NCBI RefSeq assembly: GCF_000768685.1
Contig: NZ_AVPK01000010.1
Coordinates: forward strand, 1-64,000
Direction of reading: 5' to 3'
Source: Knoellia subterranea KCTC 19937
GTDB taxonomy: Bacteria > Actinomycetota > Actinomycetes > Actinomycetales > Dermatophilaceae
DNA length: 64,000 nucleotides
Within the stretch, counting starts at the first letter, position 1, and the number at the start of each line of letters is the position of its first letter. Below are positions 1-15,982 of this stretch, in pieces. Both the position numbers and the translations under genes were made by a program. The notes beneath the pieces are model-generated. The model saw nothing but the letters and a program-made list of their open reading frames with translations. It ran no database searches and was not told the DNA's origin.

Positions 1-3664
<3,664 letters not shown>

Positions 3665-3730
3665 GTGGTTCCTTCTCTCGTGTCTCTTGTTAAGCCAAAA
3701 AGTGCTGAATGTGGGTCAGAAAAACCTGGC

Positions 3731-3804
3731 GTATGCCGTCCGCGCGCCTTGGGTGCGCATCCGCGCCTCTGGCGCGGTCCGCGGAAGGTGCGCGGAGGGC
3801 ATAC
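3731..3804 (-). repeat. Imperfect inverted repeat between rpoB and rpoC
   Basis: Two arms of the type GTATGCCgTCCGCGCGCC and its reverse complement (GGTGCGCGGAGGGCATAC) face each other across about 38 bp in the rpoB-rpoC gap. Each arm contains the dispersed GTATGCC motif. The fold could act as a processing or partial attenuation site in the rpoBC transcript; that role is inference. Confidence 0.5.
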
Positions 3805-3807
3805 GGA

Positions 3808-7296
<3,489 letters not shown>

Positions 7297-7464
7297 GGAT
7301 GGTCCTTCCACTGGCCATGTGTCTTTACGGTGGTCGCACGGCCCACGGCACCCGGATCCGAAGCCGTCGAAACACTGTGTTCGTGCAGTAGCCGGGACAC
7401 GACTGGGGCACGACGGAGGTCGCTCGACGGGAGCGGGGAGAGGTCATGGGCAGGGCAAAGCAAC

Positions 7465-7494
7465 AGTCTAGGCAAAAAGGGCGCAACTGTCCAA
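7465..7494 (-). promoter_or_regulatory. Putative rpoB promoter
   Basis: On the minus strand TTGGAC (7489-7494) and TAGACT (7465-7470) are separated by 18 bases, a good fit to a principal-sigma promoter. Transcription would start near 7457 and give an rpoB leader of about 160 nt. It sits downstream of the rplJL terminator hairpin, allowing rpoBC to be expressed apart from rplJL. No transcript data are available. Confidence 0.6.
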
Positions 7495-7674
7495 CCCTGT
7501 CCAATCCGCACACGTGGTGGGACTCAGGTCCGGTCATCCGTCGCATGCGACAAGCACGCGGTGTGACCCGGAAAGGATGACTGCCCTGACGCCGAACGTC
7601 AAGCAGCCCACCGACTTCTTGCCCGTTTGGGCAGCGAGGAGGGCGCCGGATCCACGACCTGCAACCCCCTCACC

Positions 7675-7736
7675 GACTCATTGCCCTGTTGGGACATGCG
7701 AGCGCCAGCGAGCCTGTCCCAACAGGGCAATGAGTC
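7675..7736. repeat. Long perfect hairpin, copy 1 of a dispersed pair
   Basis: Two perfectly complementary 22-base arms (7675-7696 and 7715-7736; core ATTGCCCTGTTGGGACA) enclose an 18-base loop. A second element with nearly the same arm sequence lies at 42793-42867, and a degenerate single arm (CGACTTCTTGCCCGTTTGGG) lies at 7612-7631. Sharing of arm sequence between distant sites marks it as a REP-like repeat rather than a gene-specific terminator, although both full copies sit after gene ends. Confidence 0.8.
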
Positions 7737-7747
7737 GAAAGACGGAA

Positions 7748-7783
7748 ACGGGCGGGACGGATCCGAAGATCCATCCCGCCCGT
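7748..7783 (-). terminator. rplJL terminator hairpin
   Basis: A 16-base stem with one mismatch (arms 7748-7763 and 7768-7783, loop CGAA) lies 34 bases beyond the rplL stop codon. It is the best candidate for terminating or attenuating rplJL transcription before the rpoB promoter. There is no long U-tract, as is usual in actinobacteria. Confidence 0.7.
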
Positions 7784-7817
7784 TCGCGGAGTCGAGTCAG
7801 CCTCTAGGAGGCTTCGC

Positions 7818-8210
7818 TCACTTGACCTCGACGGTCGCGCCAGCGGCCTCGAGCTGCTCCTTGGCCTTGTCGGCCGCAGCCTTGTCGACCTTCTCGAGGA
7901 CGGGCTTCGGAGCACCGTCAACGAGGTCCTTGGCCTCCTTGAGACCGAGGGAGGTCAGGGCGCGGACCTCCTTGATGACGGCGATCTTCTTGTCACCGGC
8001 GGCGGCGAGGATGACGTCGAACTCGTCCTGCTCGTCGCCAGCGGCAGCGGCGTCGCCGCCACCGGCCGGGGCGCCGGCAGCCGCAACCGCGACGGGCGCG
8101 GCGGCGGTGACGCCGAAGGTGTCCTCGAACTGCTTGACGAACTCGGAGAGCTCGATGAGGGTCATCTCCTTGAAGGCCTCAAGGAGCTCGTCGGTGCTGA
8201 GCTTTGCCAT
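7818..8210 (-). CDS. rplL: 50S ribosomal protein L7/L12
   Basis: Stalk protein of the large ribosomal subunit that recruits translation GTPases. It has 130 residues, with the N-terminal dimerisation segment ([20 protein letters not shown]), an Ala/Gly-rich hinge around residues 38-58 and the C-terminal globular domain ([20 protein letters not shown] onward). It follows rplJ by 76 bases. Length and order are canonical. Confidence 0.98.
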   Translation of the reverse strand: MAKLSTDELLEAFKEMTLIELSEFVKQFEDTFGVTAAAPVAVAAAGAPAGGGDAAAAGDEQDEFDVILAAAGDKKIAVIKEVRALTSLGLKEAKDLVDGAPKPVLEKVDKAAADKAKEQLEAAGATVEVK

Positions 8211-8260
8211 GATGGCTGCCTTTCTACTTCGTGTATGCCGTGAGTGGCGGTGTGGTGGTT

Positions 8261-8291
8261 CCTGGACTCAGCCGTGAGGCTGGGTCTCAGG
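8261..8291 (-). promoter_or_regulatory. Hairpin at the rplJ-rplL junction
   Basis: Imperfect inverted repeat CCTGgACTCAGCC-gtga-GGCTGgGTctCAGG overlaps the rplJ stop codon. Its position between rplJ and rplL suggests an attenuator or processing site that could adjust L10:L12 stoichiometry; this is inference from position. Confidence 0.4.
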
Positions 8292-8910
8292 CGTCGTCGC
8301 CACCCGTGGCGACGTCTTCGGTGGCCTCGGCCGGAGCGGCCTCGGCGGGGGTCTCCTCAGCGGCCTCGGCGGGAGCCGCGGCGACAGCCGGACCCTCGAC
8401 CTCGACCTTGGCGCGCAGCGCGTCGACGACCCGAGCGGTCTGCGACAGCGGAGCGGCGAAGAGGTAGACGGCCTTGCTGAGCGAGGCGTTCATGGCGCCG
8501 GCCAGCTTGGCAAGGAGAACCTCGCGGGACTCGAGGTCCGCGAGCTTCGTGATCTCGGCGGCGCTGAGGGCCTTGCCCTCGAGCACGCCACCCTTGATCA
8601 CGAGGAGGGGGTTTGCCTTGGCGAAGTCACGCAGACCCTTGGCAGCCTCGACCGGGTCACCCTCAACGAAGGCGATGGCCGACGGCCCCACGAGCTGGCC
8701 GTCGAAGGCCGTGACTCCGGCCTCCTTGGCGGCGAGCTCGGTCAGCGTGTTCTTGACCACGGCGTAGGTCGCGTTGCCACGAAGGGCGCCACGAAGCTCG
8801 GTGATCTGTGCCACCGAGAGCCCGCGGTACTCCGTGAGAACAGCGGCATTGGAGCTGCGGAACTTCTCCGCGAGCTCGGCGATCGCCGCGGACTTGTCTG
8901 CACGAGACAT
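8287..8910 (-). CDS. rplJ: 50S ribosomal protein L10
   Basis: Base of the ribosomal stalk, binding 23S rRNA and L12 dimers. It has 207 residues, starting [20 protein letters not shown]; the conserved [16 protein letters not shown] and [11 protein letters not shown] segments are present, followed by a long acidic Ala/Glu-rich tail (about residues 170-207) of the kind common in actinobacterial L10. A structured leader lies upstream. Confidence 0.97.
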   Translation of the reverse strand: MSRADKSAAIAELAEKFRSSNAAVLTEYRGLSVAQITELRGALRGNATYAVVKNTLTELAAKEAGVTAFDGQLVGPSAIAFVEGDPVEAAKGLRDFAKANPLLVIKGGVLEGKALSAAEITKLADLESREVLLAKLAGAMNASLSKAVYLFAAPLSQTARVVDALRAKVEVEGPAVAAAPAEAAEETPAEAAPAEATEDVATGGDDA

Positions 8911-8964
8911 TCGGGCCTCCTTCCGTCGGTACGACCTCCGGCGAAGAGTCCCGAGAAACAGATC

Positions 8965-8990
8965 GAGCCCCGGCGCAGGGCGCGGGGCTC
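8965..8990 (-). promoter_or_regulatory. rplJ leader hairpin (possible L10 autoregulatory leader)
   Basis: An 8-base perfect stem, GAGCCCCG/CGGGGCTC, closes a 10-base loop 55-80 bases upstream of the L10 start. L10 leaders bound by L10-L12 are well known in bacteria; whether this fold is that element cannot be settled by eye. Confidence 0.4.
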
Positions 8991-9122
8991 ACAGTGACGA
9001 CACACGGCATACGCCGTCTGTCGCGCTGAATCTCGTCCTGCGCTGGTTGCCCGCTCTCGCGAAACCTTCGGACTGGTGCGGGTGCACCGGCCAACCGGCG
9101 GTCTTTGGTCGTCGACAACCTT

Positions 9123-9224
9123 ACGGGGCGGACGGCATACGACCAAATCCGCCCCGTGATCGTCTTCGTGCCCCGCTCGGACAACTCGGTGGAGCTCGCC
9201 GTCTGTGCGGGGCATGAAGACGAT
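9123..9224 (-). terminator. Tandem hairpins ending the lipoprotein transcript
   Basis: Two inverted repeats lie immediately beyond the stop of the downstream lipoprotein gene of the mce region. The first has 18-base arms with one mismatch (9159-9176 and 9207-9224). The second has perfect 10-base arms ACGGGGCGGA/TCCGCCCCGT (9123-9132 and 9148-9157) with the octamer CGGCATAC in its loop. They separate the mce region from rplJL. Confidence 0.65.
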
Positions 9225-9227
9225 GCG

Positions 9228-9986
9228 TCAGCTCGCGGAGGGGTAGCTCATCGGGCCGACCTGGTCGGCCGGCGGCTCGGTGATGTTGACCTTCTTGCCC
9301 CAGTCGCCGTAGGTCACCTTGATCGACTGGCCACCGACGGCGGTGGAGATGGTCACGGGCCGGTCGTCCTTCGACAGGACGTAGGTCATCGTCAGCTGCT
9401 GCGCCGGCGCACTGGCCGACGGGCTGGGCGCCGCGGACGAACCGAGGGCCTTTGCGGAGTCGACGGTGAACTCGTAGGTCGAGTTGTCACCGTCCTTGCT
9501 CTTGAGCGTGGCCTGGGTTCCCTTGAGGTTGGCGGCCATCTTCGTCGGGTCGCTGATGCCGCCCTCGGCGATGCCCTTGAACATCTGGCTCACGGGGTCG
9601 TCGGCGTTCGGGTCGATCTTGACCCACGGCTTGCTCTGACCCGGCAGACCCTTGAGGTAGACGAAGTCGCCGACGGCGATGATCTCCATCTCCGACCCCT
9701 CGACGGGGACCTTCGTGTGCTGCTGGAGCTTGCCGTCGACGTACGTGAAGTCGCCTGTGGCTTTCTGGTCGCCGGTCTGCATCGACATCGTCCCGCTGCC
9801 GGCCTTCTGCATCGCAGCGACCATGCGCCCGGCGAGGTCACCGGCGTCGACCGTGTCGCCCTGGGACTGGCTCGAACCCGTGCCCGTGTCGTTCGCGGAG
9901 TCGTCGCCCGAGCCGCAGGCGCCGAGCGCGAGCAGGCCGGAGAGAGCAAGGGTGGCACCAGCGGTGCGGTGCATGGTGAGTCTCAT
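9228..9986 (-). CDS. LppX/LprAFG-like lipoprotein, downstream of mce operon
   Basis: Exported lipoprotein of 252 residues. I use ATG 9986 (MRLTMHRTAGATLALSGLLA) because GGGAGGACC precedes it and a signal peptide with lipobox LALGACGSG follows directly. The mature part has a Ser/Thr/Asp-rich linker and a fold with VYLKGLPGQSKPWVKIDPNA, reminiscent of the LppX/LprG lipid-carrier family; assignment is from pattern, not from a search. It resembles the lipoprotein at 21148-21969, and the two bracket the mce operon, so a lipid-carrier role in mce transport is a reasonable inference. Tandem hairpins follow its stop codon. Confidence 0.7.
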   Translation of the reverse strand: MRLTMHRTAGATLALSGLLALGACGSGDDSANDTGTGSSQSQGDTVDAGDLAGRMVAAMQKAGSGTMSMQTGDQKATGDFTYVDGKLQQHTKVPVEGSEMEIIAVGDFVYLKGLPGQSKPWVKIDPNADDPVSQMFKGIAEGGISDPTKMAANLKGTQATLKSKDGDNSTYEFTVDSAKALGSSAAPSPSASAPAQQLTMTYVLSKDDRPVTISTAVGGQSIKVTYGDWGKKVNITEPPADQVGPMSYPSAS

Positions 9987-10063
9987 GGAGGTCCTCCCGT
10001 TGGGTTCTTCGAGCGTAACGACGCGGGCCGGGACGCCACGAATCGACGTGTGTCCGAGGCGGC

Positions 10064-10789
10064 TCAGTAGGCCTTGAGCGTCGAGATGAGCCACCGGTCG
10101 CCGACGCGCTGCATCGTCGCGATGACGCGGTTCTGGTCGATGGACGGTTCCTTCTGGGCATCGCTCGTGCGGGCCTGGTTGACGAACGCCTGCACCGTCA
10201 CGGTGTCGTCGGTCTGCGACATGACACCGACCTCGTAGGCGCGGGCCTTGACGACCGTCTTGTCCTTCTGTGCCATGGGCACGATCGTCTTGGTCATCGT
10301 CTGGCCGAACTCGCTCTTGAACGTGCCGGTGAGGAGCGCCTGGTTCGCCGGGATCTGCTGCGTCATCGTCGAGTGGTTGTAGCTGAGGATCTGCTCGAGC
10401 GTCGAGCGAGCCGTTGCCGCAGCCGCGCTCGCGTCCCGGCTGCGCGCCTCGGGATCCGCACGGGTGACGAGGAGAACGGCGGCGAGCAGCGCCAGCGCGA
10501 TGGCGAACGCAACAGCCGGAAGGACCGGGAACCGACGCGTGACGGCACCGGCGGAGGAGTCCTCGTCATCGACGACCTCGGGTGACTCGTCCTCGTCGGA
10601 GGTCTCCGGTGAGATGTCCTCGGCGGCGAGGGTCTCCCCTGCCGAGTCGTCGCTCGAGTCCTCATGCGAGGCCTCGACCGAGTCGTCGACCAAGTCCTCG
10701 GTCACGAGCTCCTCGGACGTGTCCGCGTCCGAGGTCGGGTTTGCGACGACCTCGTCGGGACGCTGCGGTCGCCGACGCTGCCCGGCCAC
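10064..10789 (-). CDS. Mce-associated membrane protein (second)
   Basis: 241 residues from GTG 10789 (VAGQRRRPQRPDEVV). An acidic, low-complexity cytoplasmic segment of about 90 residues is followed by one membrane span (FPVLPAVAFAIALALLAAVL) and an extracytoplasmic domain ending NRVIATMQRVGDRWLISTLK. This is the architecture of Mam proteins, which stabilise Mce complexes in mycobacteria. It begins 14 bases after the first Mam gene. The start is not certain because no strong ribosome binding site precedes the GTG. Confidence 0.75.
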   Translation of the reverse strand: MAGQRRRPQRPDEVVANPTSDADTSEELVTEDLVDDSVEASHEDSSDDSAGETLAAEDISPETSDEDESPEVVDDEDSSAGAVTRRFPVLPAVAFAIALALLAAVLLVTRADPEARSRDASAAAATARSTLEQILSYNHSTMTQQIPANQALLTGTFKSEFGQTMTKTIVPMAQKDKTVVKARAYEVGVMSQTDDTVTVQAFVNQARTSDAQKEPSIDQNRVIATMQRVGDRWLISTLKAY

Positions 10790-10802
10790 GCGGGGGCGAC
10801 GG

Positions 10803-11294
10803 TTAGCCGACGAACTCAAGGCGCTCCACCTTCCACTGCTCGCCCACCCGGCGCAGGCCGAGCTTGGTGCGATAGGTCTTCTTCTCGCCCTGCGGCACGA
10901 CCGTGTTGCTCGTCGGCGCGATGATGCCGACGATGACGGTCGCGGAGTCACGGTCGCCGCTGACGAGTGCGGCTTCGGAACGCTCGACCGTGCTCACCGA
11001 CTTGTTGTCGACGATGACCTTCTTGAGGTCGTCGAGCTGCGACGTGTAGCTCGCGAGGAACTCCCCCGTTGCGCCCGACTTGACCCGCGCGGTGTCCTGG
11101 TCGACCTTGCGGTAGTCGATCGTCGCGAAGTTGACGGCGAGCTGACGTCCGGCTGCGAGGGCTTCCTGCTGGGCGCTCTCCGTCTGGCGTGCGTCCCACC
11201 AGTCGCGGCCGCGCGTCGCGGCGAGCGCCACCGTCGCCACGAGGGTGAGGGCGGTGAGGGCCCACAGGACGCGGGCCGGGGTGAACCGGCTCAT
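10803..11294 (-). CDS. Mce-associated membrane protein (first)
   Basis: 163 residues from ATG 11294 (MSRFTPARVLWALTALTLVA). One N-terminal membrane span is followed by a domain with DYRKVDQDTARVKSGATGEF and the terminal RVGEQWKVERLEFVG, typical of Mam proteins. The ATG overlaps the mceF stop as ATGA, so translation is probably coupled to MceF. It likely helps assemble or stabilise the Mce complex at the membrane. Confidence 0.8.
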   Translation of the reverse strand: MSRFTPARVLWALTALTLVATVALAATRGRDWWDARQTESAQQEALAAGRQLAVNFATIDYRKVDQDTARVKSGATGEFLASYTSQLDDLKKVIVDNKSVSTVERSEAALVSGDRDSATVIVGIIAPTSNTVVPQGEKKTYRTKLGLRRVGEQWKVERLEFVG

Positions 11295-12562
11295 CGCGCG
11301 GCCTCCTGCATGATCCATGACCACGAGTCTGCCCCTGCTGCTCCGCCGGTCGGCGCGAGGGGTGCCGACAGCTGGGGGGATCCCGAGCCGAACGCGTCGT
11401 TGCCCAGGGGCAGCAGCTGACCGCCCATCGCGAGGGGGTGCGACGAGGCGACGCCGCTGCGCGGCCTGGGGGCGTTCTGGGCACCGCGGACGTTCGACGC
11501 GGAGCCACGCGGCAACGTGCAGCCGGCCTTCGTGTTGAGCGGCGGCAGGTTCTGCGTCTGGTTCGGGTCGATCTTCTTCGTCCCCTCGTAGCCCTTCGTG
11601 CAGGCGGTGGGCTGCAGTGCCGTCTGCAGGCCGAAGTGTGCCGTGCCATCCCCGGGCACCACGGTGTAGCCGCCGATGACGGCCTCCGGGTAGGTGACGA
11701 ACATCTGCTCGACACCGTCGATGCGCGAGGTCGTCACCTGGCCGATGGTGATGAGGTTGGCGATGAGGACGCCGAGGTCGGCCTCGTTGTCCTTGACGAG
11801 CGTCTCGAGTTCCTTCGATGCCACGACTCCGCGGTCGAGGATGAGTCGCAGGTCGGCGTCGGACTTCTGCAGGGTCTCCGACAGGGCGGCGAAGTCGGCA
11901 GCGAAGTTCTTGATCTCCGGCGCCGTCTCGCGCTGCGTGTCGAGGACAGTCTTGCTCTGCTGGAGGAGGCGCACCGTCTCCGGCAGGGCGTCGATGGCGG
12001 CCTGGGTCAGGAGGTTTCCGTTGTCGATGAGTCGCCCGAGATCAGGGCCAGCGCCCTCGAAGCCGGTGCCGAGCTCGTCGATCACGGTGCGCAGGTCGTC
12101 ATGGTCGACCGACTTCACGGTCTTGTCGACGTCGAGCAGAAGCTGGTCGACGCGAATCGGGTATGCCGTGTCCTTGCGCGGGATGACGTCTCCCGTCTCG
12201 AGGTTCGCACCTCCGAACGATCGTGGCTGGAGATCGAGGTACTGCTCGCCGACGGCCGAGCGGTTCTCGACGACGGCGAGGGTGTCCTTGGGGACCTCCG
12301 CGCCGCGGTCGAGCTGGGCCTCGACGAGGACGCCGTCCTTCTCGAGTTCCAGACCGGTGACGCGCCCGACCTTGACCCCGCGGTAGGTCACCTCGGAGCC
12401 GACGAAGATGCCACCGGACTGGGCGAAGCTCGCCGAGAACTTCGCACCGCCGCCGAGGAGTCGCTGGGTGAGGCCGATGTAGTTCGCCGACAGGATGGAG
12501 ACACCCACGATGGTGATGAGGAGGAAGGCCGCGAGCTGGGCCTTGGTGAAGGTGCGGATCAT
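11291..12562 (-). CDS. MceF-type substrate-binding protein
   Basis: Sixth Mce protein of the operon, 423 residues from ATG 12562 (MIRTFTKAQLAAFLLITIVG), which overlaps the mceE stop as ATGA. One N-terminal membrane anchor is followed by the MlaD/Mce domain (about residues 40-120, FSASFAQSGGIFVGSEVTYR), a long helical region and a Pro/Ser-rich tail. Mce proteins form a hexameric tunnel that carries lipids or sterols to the YrbE permeases; the substrate here is unknown. Confidence 0.9.
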   Translation of the reverse strand: MIRTFTKAQLAAFLLITIVGVSILSANYIGLTQRLLGGGAKFSASFAQSGGIFVGSEVTYRGVKVGRVTGLELEKDGVLVEAQLDRGAEVPKDTLAVVENRSAVGEQYLDLQPRSFGGANLETGDVIPRKDTAYPIRVDQLLLDVDKTVKSVDHDDLRTVIDELGTGFEGAGPDLGRLIDNGNLLTQAAIDALPETVRLLQQSKTVLDTQRETAPEIKNFAADFAALSETLQKSDADLRLILDRGVVASKELETLVKDNEADLGVLIANLITIGQVTTSRIDGVEQMFVTYPEAVIGGYTVVPGDGTAHFGLQTALQPTACTKGYEGTKKIDPNQTQNLPPLNTKAGCTLPRGSASNVRGAQNAPRPRSGVASSHPLAMGGQLLPLGNDAFGSGSPQLSAPLAPTGGAAGADSWSWIMQEAAR

Positions 12563-13773
12563 GCGGCACCGCCTCCGTAGAGCGTCGTCCACGACTCGTC
12601 CTCGCCTGATCCGTCGAGGCAGATCGGCGGGCAGAGCGGGTTGCCGGAGGTGCTGGTCGGCTTCGGGGTGTTGCCCGTGGGCAGCGGAATCGGGAGCGAC
12701 GGCGTCGGCACCGGCACCTTCGGGAGGGTCGGGAGGGTCGGCAGGGTCACCTTGGGCAGCGGCGTCCCGGGAAGTCCGTTCTCCAGGAGCTTGAGCTCGC
12801 GCAGGTCGAGGTCGGCCGTGATGCCGAGGTTCACGTAGTCGCCCTTGATCGCCTCGAGCACCTTGTCCGGGAACGGGTAGGTGAGGAGGAGCTCGAGCGA
12901 CTGCGGCAATGCATCCCCGGCCTTGTTGAGCTGGGTGAGCACGGGAGCGAGCGCCTTGAGGTTGGCGAGCGTGTCCTCCTTCGAGCCCTTGATGACCTTG
13001 GTGCCGACATCGCCGAGGCGGCTCAGTGCCTGCAGCATCTGGGTGAGCTGGATGCGCTGATCCGCGAGGATCTTCAGGCCCTTCGGCATCTCCTCGAGGG
13101 TCTTGCCGATGAGGTCCTTCTGCTCCGCCAGACGGGCCGACAGTTTGTCGACCATGTCGATGGCGCGCACGATCTCGGCCTTCTGGTCCTCGAGGCCGCC
13201 GATGAAGGTGTTGAGCTCGCCGATGAGGTGCTTGATCTCGTCGGTGTTGCCGCGCAGCGCATTGTTGAGCTCGCGCTCGATGACGCCGAGCTGGCCGATG
13301 CCACCGCCGTTGAGGAGGAGGGACATCGCCGACAGGACTTCCTCGACCTCCGGATTGCGGTTGGTCCGTTCGATCGGGATGAGGTCACCGTTGGACAGCG
13401 TGCCGGTGCCCTTGCCGTCGGCAGGCCCGGCCAGCGAGATGTACTTCTCGCCGAGCAGGGACGTCTGCTTGAGCTCGGCGGTCGCGTTGTCGGGCAACTT
13501 GCTCGACTCCGGAATCGTCAGCGTCACGCGCGCAGTCCAGCCGTTGAGCTCGATCTTCTCGACCTGGCCCACGGCCACCTCGTTGATCTTCACGGCCGAC
13601 TTGGGCACGAGGTCGAGGACGTCGGCGAAGTCGACCTTGACGGTCATCGACGGGCCGTCGCCCTTGGCGCCTCCGGGGAGGGGCAGGTCGAACGCGCCCT
13701 GGCACGAGCTGAGAAGGAGCGCCGTGACGACGGCGAGGACGATCGCGCGAGGTGCGCGGACGGCATACGTCAT
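12559..13773 (-). CDS. MceE-type lipoprotein
   Basis: Fifth Mce protein, 404 residues. The N-terminus MTYAVRAPRAIVLAVVTALL ends in lipobox LLSSC, marking it as the lipidated MceE/LprK-type member. The Mce domain (MTVKVDFADVLDLVPKSAVK) and helical region are followed by a striking Pro-rich tail (repeats of the type TLPTLPKVPVPTPSLPIPLP). ATG 13773 overlaps the mceD stop as ATGA. Codons 2-8 coincide with one extended copy of the dispersed motif, GTATGCCGTCCGCGCACC. Confidence 0.92.
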   Translation of the reverse strand: MTYAVRAPRAIVLAVVTALLLSSCQGAFDLPLPGGAKGDGPSMTVKVDFADVLDLVPKSAVKINEVAVGQVEKIELNGWTARVTLTIPESSKLPDNATAELKQTSLLGEKYISLAGPADGKGTGTLSNGDLIPIERTNRNPEVEEVLSAMSLLLNGGGIGQLGVIERELNNALRGNTDEIKHLIGELNTFIGGLEDQKAEIVRAIDMVDKLSARLAEQKDLIGKTLEEMPKGLKILADQRIQLTQMLQALSRLGDVGTKVIKGSKEDTLANLKALAPVLTQLNKAGDALPQSLELLLTYPFPDKVLEAIKGDYVNLGITADLDLRELKLLENGLPGTPLPKVTLPTLPTLPKVPVPTPSLPIPLPTGNTPKPTSTSGNPLCPPICLDGSGEDESWTTLYGGGAA

Positions 13774-15014
13774 GGCTTCTCCTTCGGGAGCAGGCCACCC
13801 AGGGTGGCGTCGGCGCCACGGATGGTGACGTCGACGGTCTCCTTCGCGGGCGCCTTCGGCGCGACGGCGGCGGCGACCTGCGGGACGGTGAAGGCTGACG
13901 GGAGGGCCGACAGGCCGGGCAGGTTGAGCAGTCCACCGATGATGGGGATGCCGCCCTTGGGGATGAGCCCCTGGAGGAGCGTGCAGAGGTTCGGGTTGGA
14001 GTTGCCCGTCCCCGTCGGCCCGGTGAGCAGCGAGCAGAGGAGAAGCGCCGGGTCGTCGAGGCCCTGGATGTTGGTGCGTGTGTCGAGGGTGCCCGAGGAC
14101 GGGTTGTAGGCGAGCTGGAGGTTCGACAGTGCGACCGGAGCGTTGTCGAGCGTCTGGGCCAGTGCGTCGCGCTTCGCGGCCACCGCCGTCGTCAGCCCGG
14201 TGAGTTGCTCGACGTCCTTGGTGAGCACCGTCCGGTTGTCCTTGACAAAGCTCGAGATCTCGTTGAGCGCGACGGCGAGGTTCTTCAAGGCGTTCTGGAG
14301 GTCGTCGCGTTCCCCGTCGAGCTGGTCCGAGACCTTGGAGAGGTCGGTGTTGAGACGGCGCACCTGCTCGTCGTTCGTGGCGAGCATGCCGGTGAAGGTC
14401 TCGAGGTTCTTCACCGTCGAGAAGAGGTCGCCTCGCCCCTCGGCGAACGTCTGAACCGCCTGTGAGAGACCGCGATTCATGTCGTGAAGGTTCTGGCCGT
14501 TGCCCTTGAGGTTGCGGGCACTCGTGTCGAGGACCCGGGTGAGGGCGCCCTCCTTATTGGCGCCCTCGGGGCCGAGGGCCACCATGAGGTCGTCAAGGGT
14601 CTGCGAGATGCGGTCGAGCTCGACCGGGACAGCGGTGCGCTCGCGCGGGATCTTCGCACCGTCGTGCATCACCGGTCCGGACGTGTAGGCCGGGAGCAGC
14701 TGCACGTAGCGGTCGCTGACGAGCGAGGGCGCGACGACGGCCGCCTTGGCCTCCGCCGGGATCTTGACGTCCTCGTCGACCTCGAAGGTGACGCGGACGA
14801 TCTCGCCGCGCGGCTCGACCGCCGTCACCTTGCCGACGTGCACGCCGAGAACACGCACATCGGAACCCGGGAAGAGACCGACCGCGCGCGCGAAGTCGCC
14901 GGTGACCGTCACCTTGTCGCCGCGGGGCCACCAGACGAAAGCGGCCGCGACGAGACCGACGACGACGAGGGCCGCGACGACCTTGCCCAGGATGGGCTTC
15001 GTACCGTGCTTCAT
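13770..15014 (-). CDS. MceD-type substrate-binding protein
   Basis: Fourth Mce protein, 414 residues: short cytoplasmic N-terminus, one membrane span (VVAALVVVGLVAAAFVWW), Mce domain (VTVTGDFARAVGLFPGSDVR), then a long helical region ending in a Pro/Ala-rich tail. Overlaps MceC (stop 15011) and MceE at both ends as ATGA. Expected to be one of six subunits of the envelope lipid-transfer tunnel. Confidence 0.92.
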   Translation of the reverse strand: MKHGTKPILGKVVAALVVVGLVAAAFVWWPRGDKVTVTGDFARAVGLFPGSDVRVLGVHVGKVTAVEPRGEIVRVTFEVDEDVKIPAEAKAAVVAPSLVSDRYVQLLPAYTSGPVMHDGAKIPRERTAVPVELDRISQTLDDLMVALGPEGANKEGALTRVLDTSARNLKGNGQNLHDMNRGLSQAVQTFAEGRGDLFSTVKNLETFTGMLATNDEQVRRLNTDLSKVSDQLDGERDDLQNALKNLAVALNEISSFVKDNRTVLTKDVEQLTGLTTAVAAKRDALAQTLDNAPVALSNLQLAYNPSSGTLDTRTNIQGLDDPALLLCSLLTGPTGTGNSNPNLCTLLQGLIPKGGIPIIGGLLNLPGLSALPSAFTVPQVAAAVAPKAPAKETVDVTIRGADATLGGLLPKEKP

Positions 15015-15982
15015 CGACCCACCGTCCCGATGGGAACCGTGAGGTTCTGGATGTAGGTGTCGAACCAGGGGCCGGTGCCCAGCGCGCTGGCGAAGACCCG
15101 GGTGAACGGCACCATGGCGTCGATCGTCTTCGTGAGGTCCGCCTCGTGCTTGCGCAGCGTCTCGAGGACACCGTTGAGCTCGGTGAGGGCCGGCCCGAGC
15201 GAGGCCCGGTTGTCGCGGACGAGACCAGTGATCTGGACCGCCATCGCGCTCGTGTTGGTGAAGAGGGTGTGGATCGCGTCGCGCCGCTCGTAGAGCTCGG
15301 CGAGGAGGAGATCACCGTCGGTGATGATCTTCTCGATGACCTTGTTCTGGTCGGCGAGGGTGCCGGACACCGAGTTGCTCGCCTTGAGCAGCGCCTGAAG
15401 CTCCGTGTCCCGGCTGGCGATGGTGCGCGAGAGCCGCGTCAGACCGTCCAGGGCGAGACGGACGTTCTCAGGGGTGTCCGAGAACTCACTCGCCAGGGTG
15501 TCGAGTGATGCTGCGAGCTGCTTGGTGTCGATGCGCTCCGTGGTCTCGGTGAGGTCCGAGAAGGCGTCGATGATGTCGTAGCTCGACACGGTGCGAGACA
15601 ACGGGATCGTCGAACCCTCGGGCAGCTGGCCACGGCCCTTGGGCTCGAGCGAGACGAACTTCTGGCCGAGAAGGGTCTTCATCCGGATCGAGGCACCGGA
15701 CTCGGGACCGAACGAGACGTCCTCCGTGATGCGCAGGTCGACATCGACCCGGTTGCCGGCGAGGCGAACGTCGGTCACCTTGCCGACCCGGACGCCGGCG
15801 ATGCGGACCTCGTCGCCCGAGCGCAGCCCGCCGGCCTCGCTGAACGAGGCGGTATAGGACTCGCCGCCTCCGATGAGTGGCAGCTTCGACGCGTTGAAGG
15901 CCGCGAGAAGCACGAGGCCGATCGCGACGAGGCCCGCGATGCCGATGGGCAACGGGTTGCGGGCGCGGAATGGCGTGCTCAT
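15011..15982 (-). CDS. MceC-type substrate-binding protein
   Basis: Third Mce protein, 323 residues from ATG 15982 (MSTPFRARNPLPIGIAGLVA), preceded by GAGGTGCCG and overlapping the mceB stop as ATGA. N-terminal anchor, Mce domain with YTASFSEAGGLRSGDEVRIA, helical region, and a C-terminus ending near FDTYIQNLTVPIGTVGR, as is usual for the MceA-D tails. It lacks the long proline tail of MceD-F. Confidence 0.92.
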   Translation of the reverse strand: MSTPFRARNPLPIGIAGLVAIGLVLLAAFNASKLPLIGGGESYTASFSEAGGLRSGDEVRIAGVRVGKVTDVRLAGNRVDVDLRITEDVSFGPESGASIRMKTLLGQKFVSLEPKGRGQLPEGSTIPLSRTVSSYDIIDAFSDLTETTERIDTKQLAASLDTLASEFSDTPENVRLALDGLTRLSRTIASRDTELQALLKASNSVSGTLADQNKVIEKIITDGDLLLAELYERRDAIHTLFTNTSAMAVQITGLVRDNRASLGPALTELNGVLETLRKHEADLTKTIDAMVPFTRVFASALGTGPWFDTYIQNLTVPIGTVGR

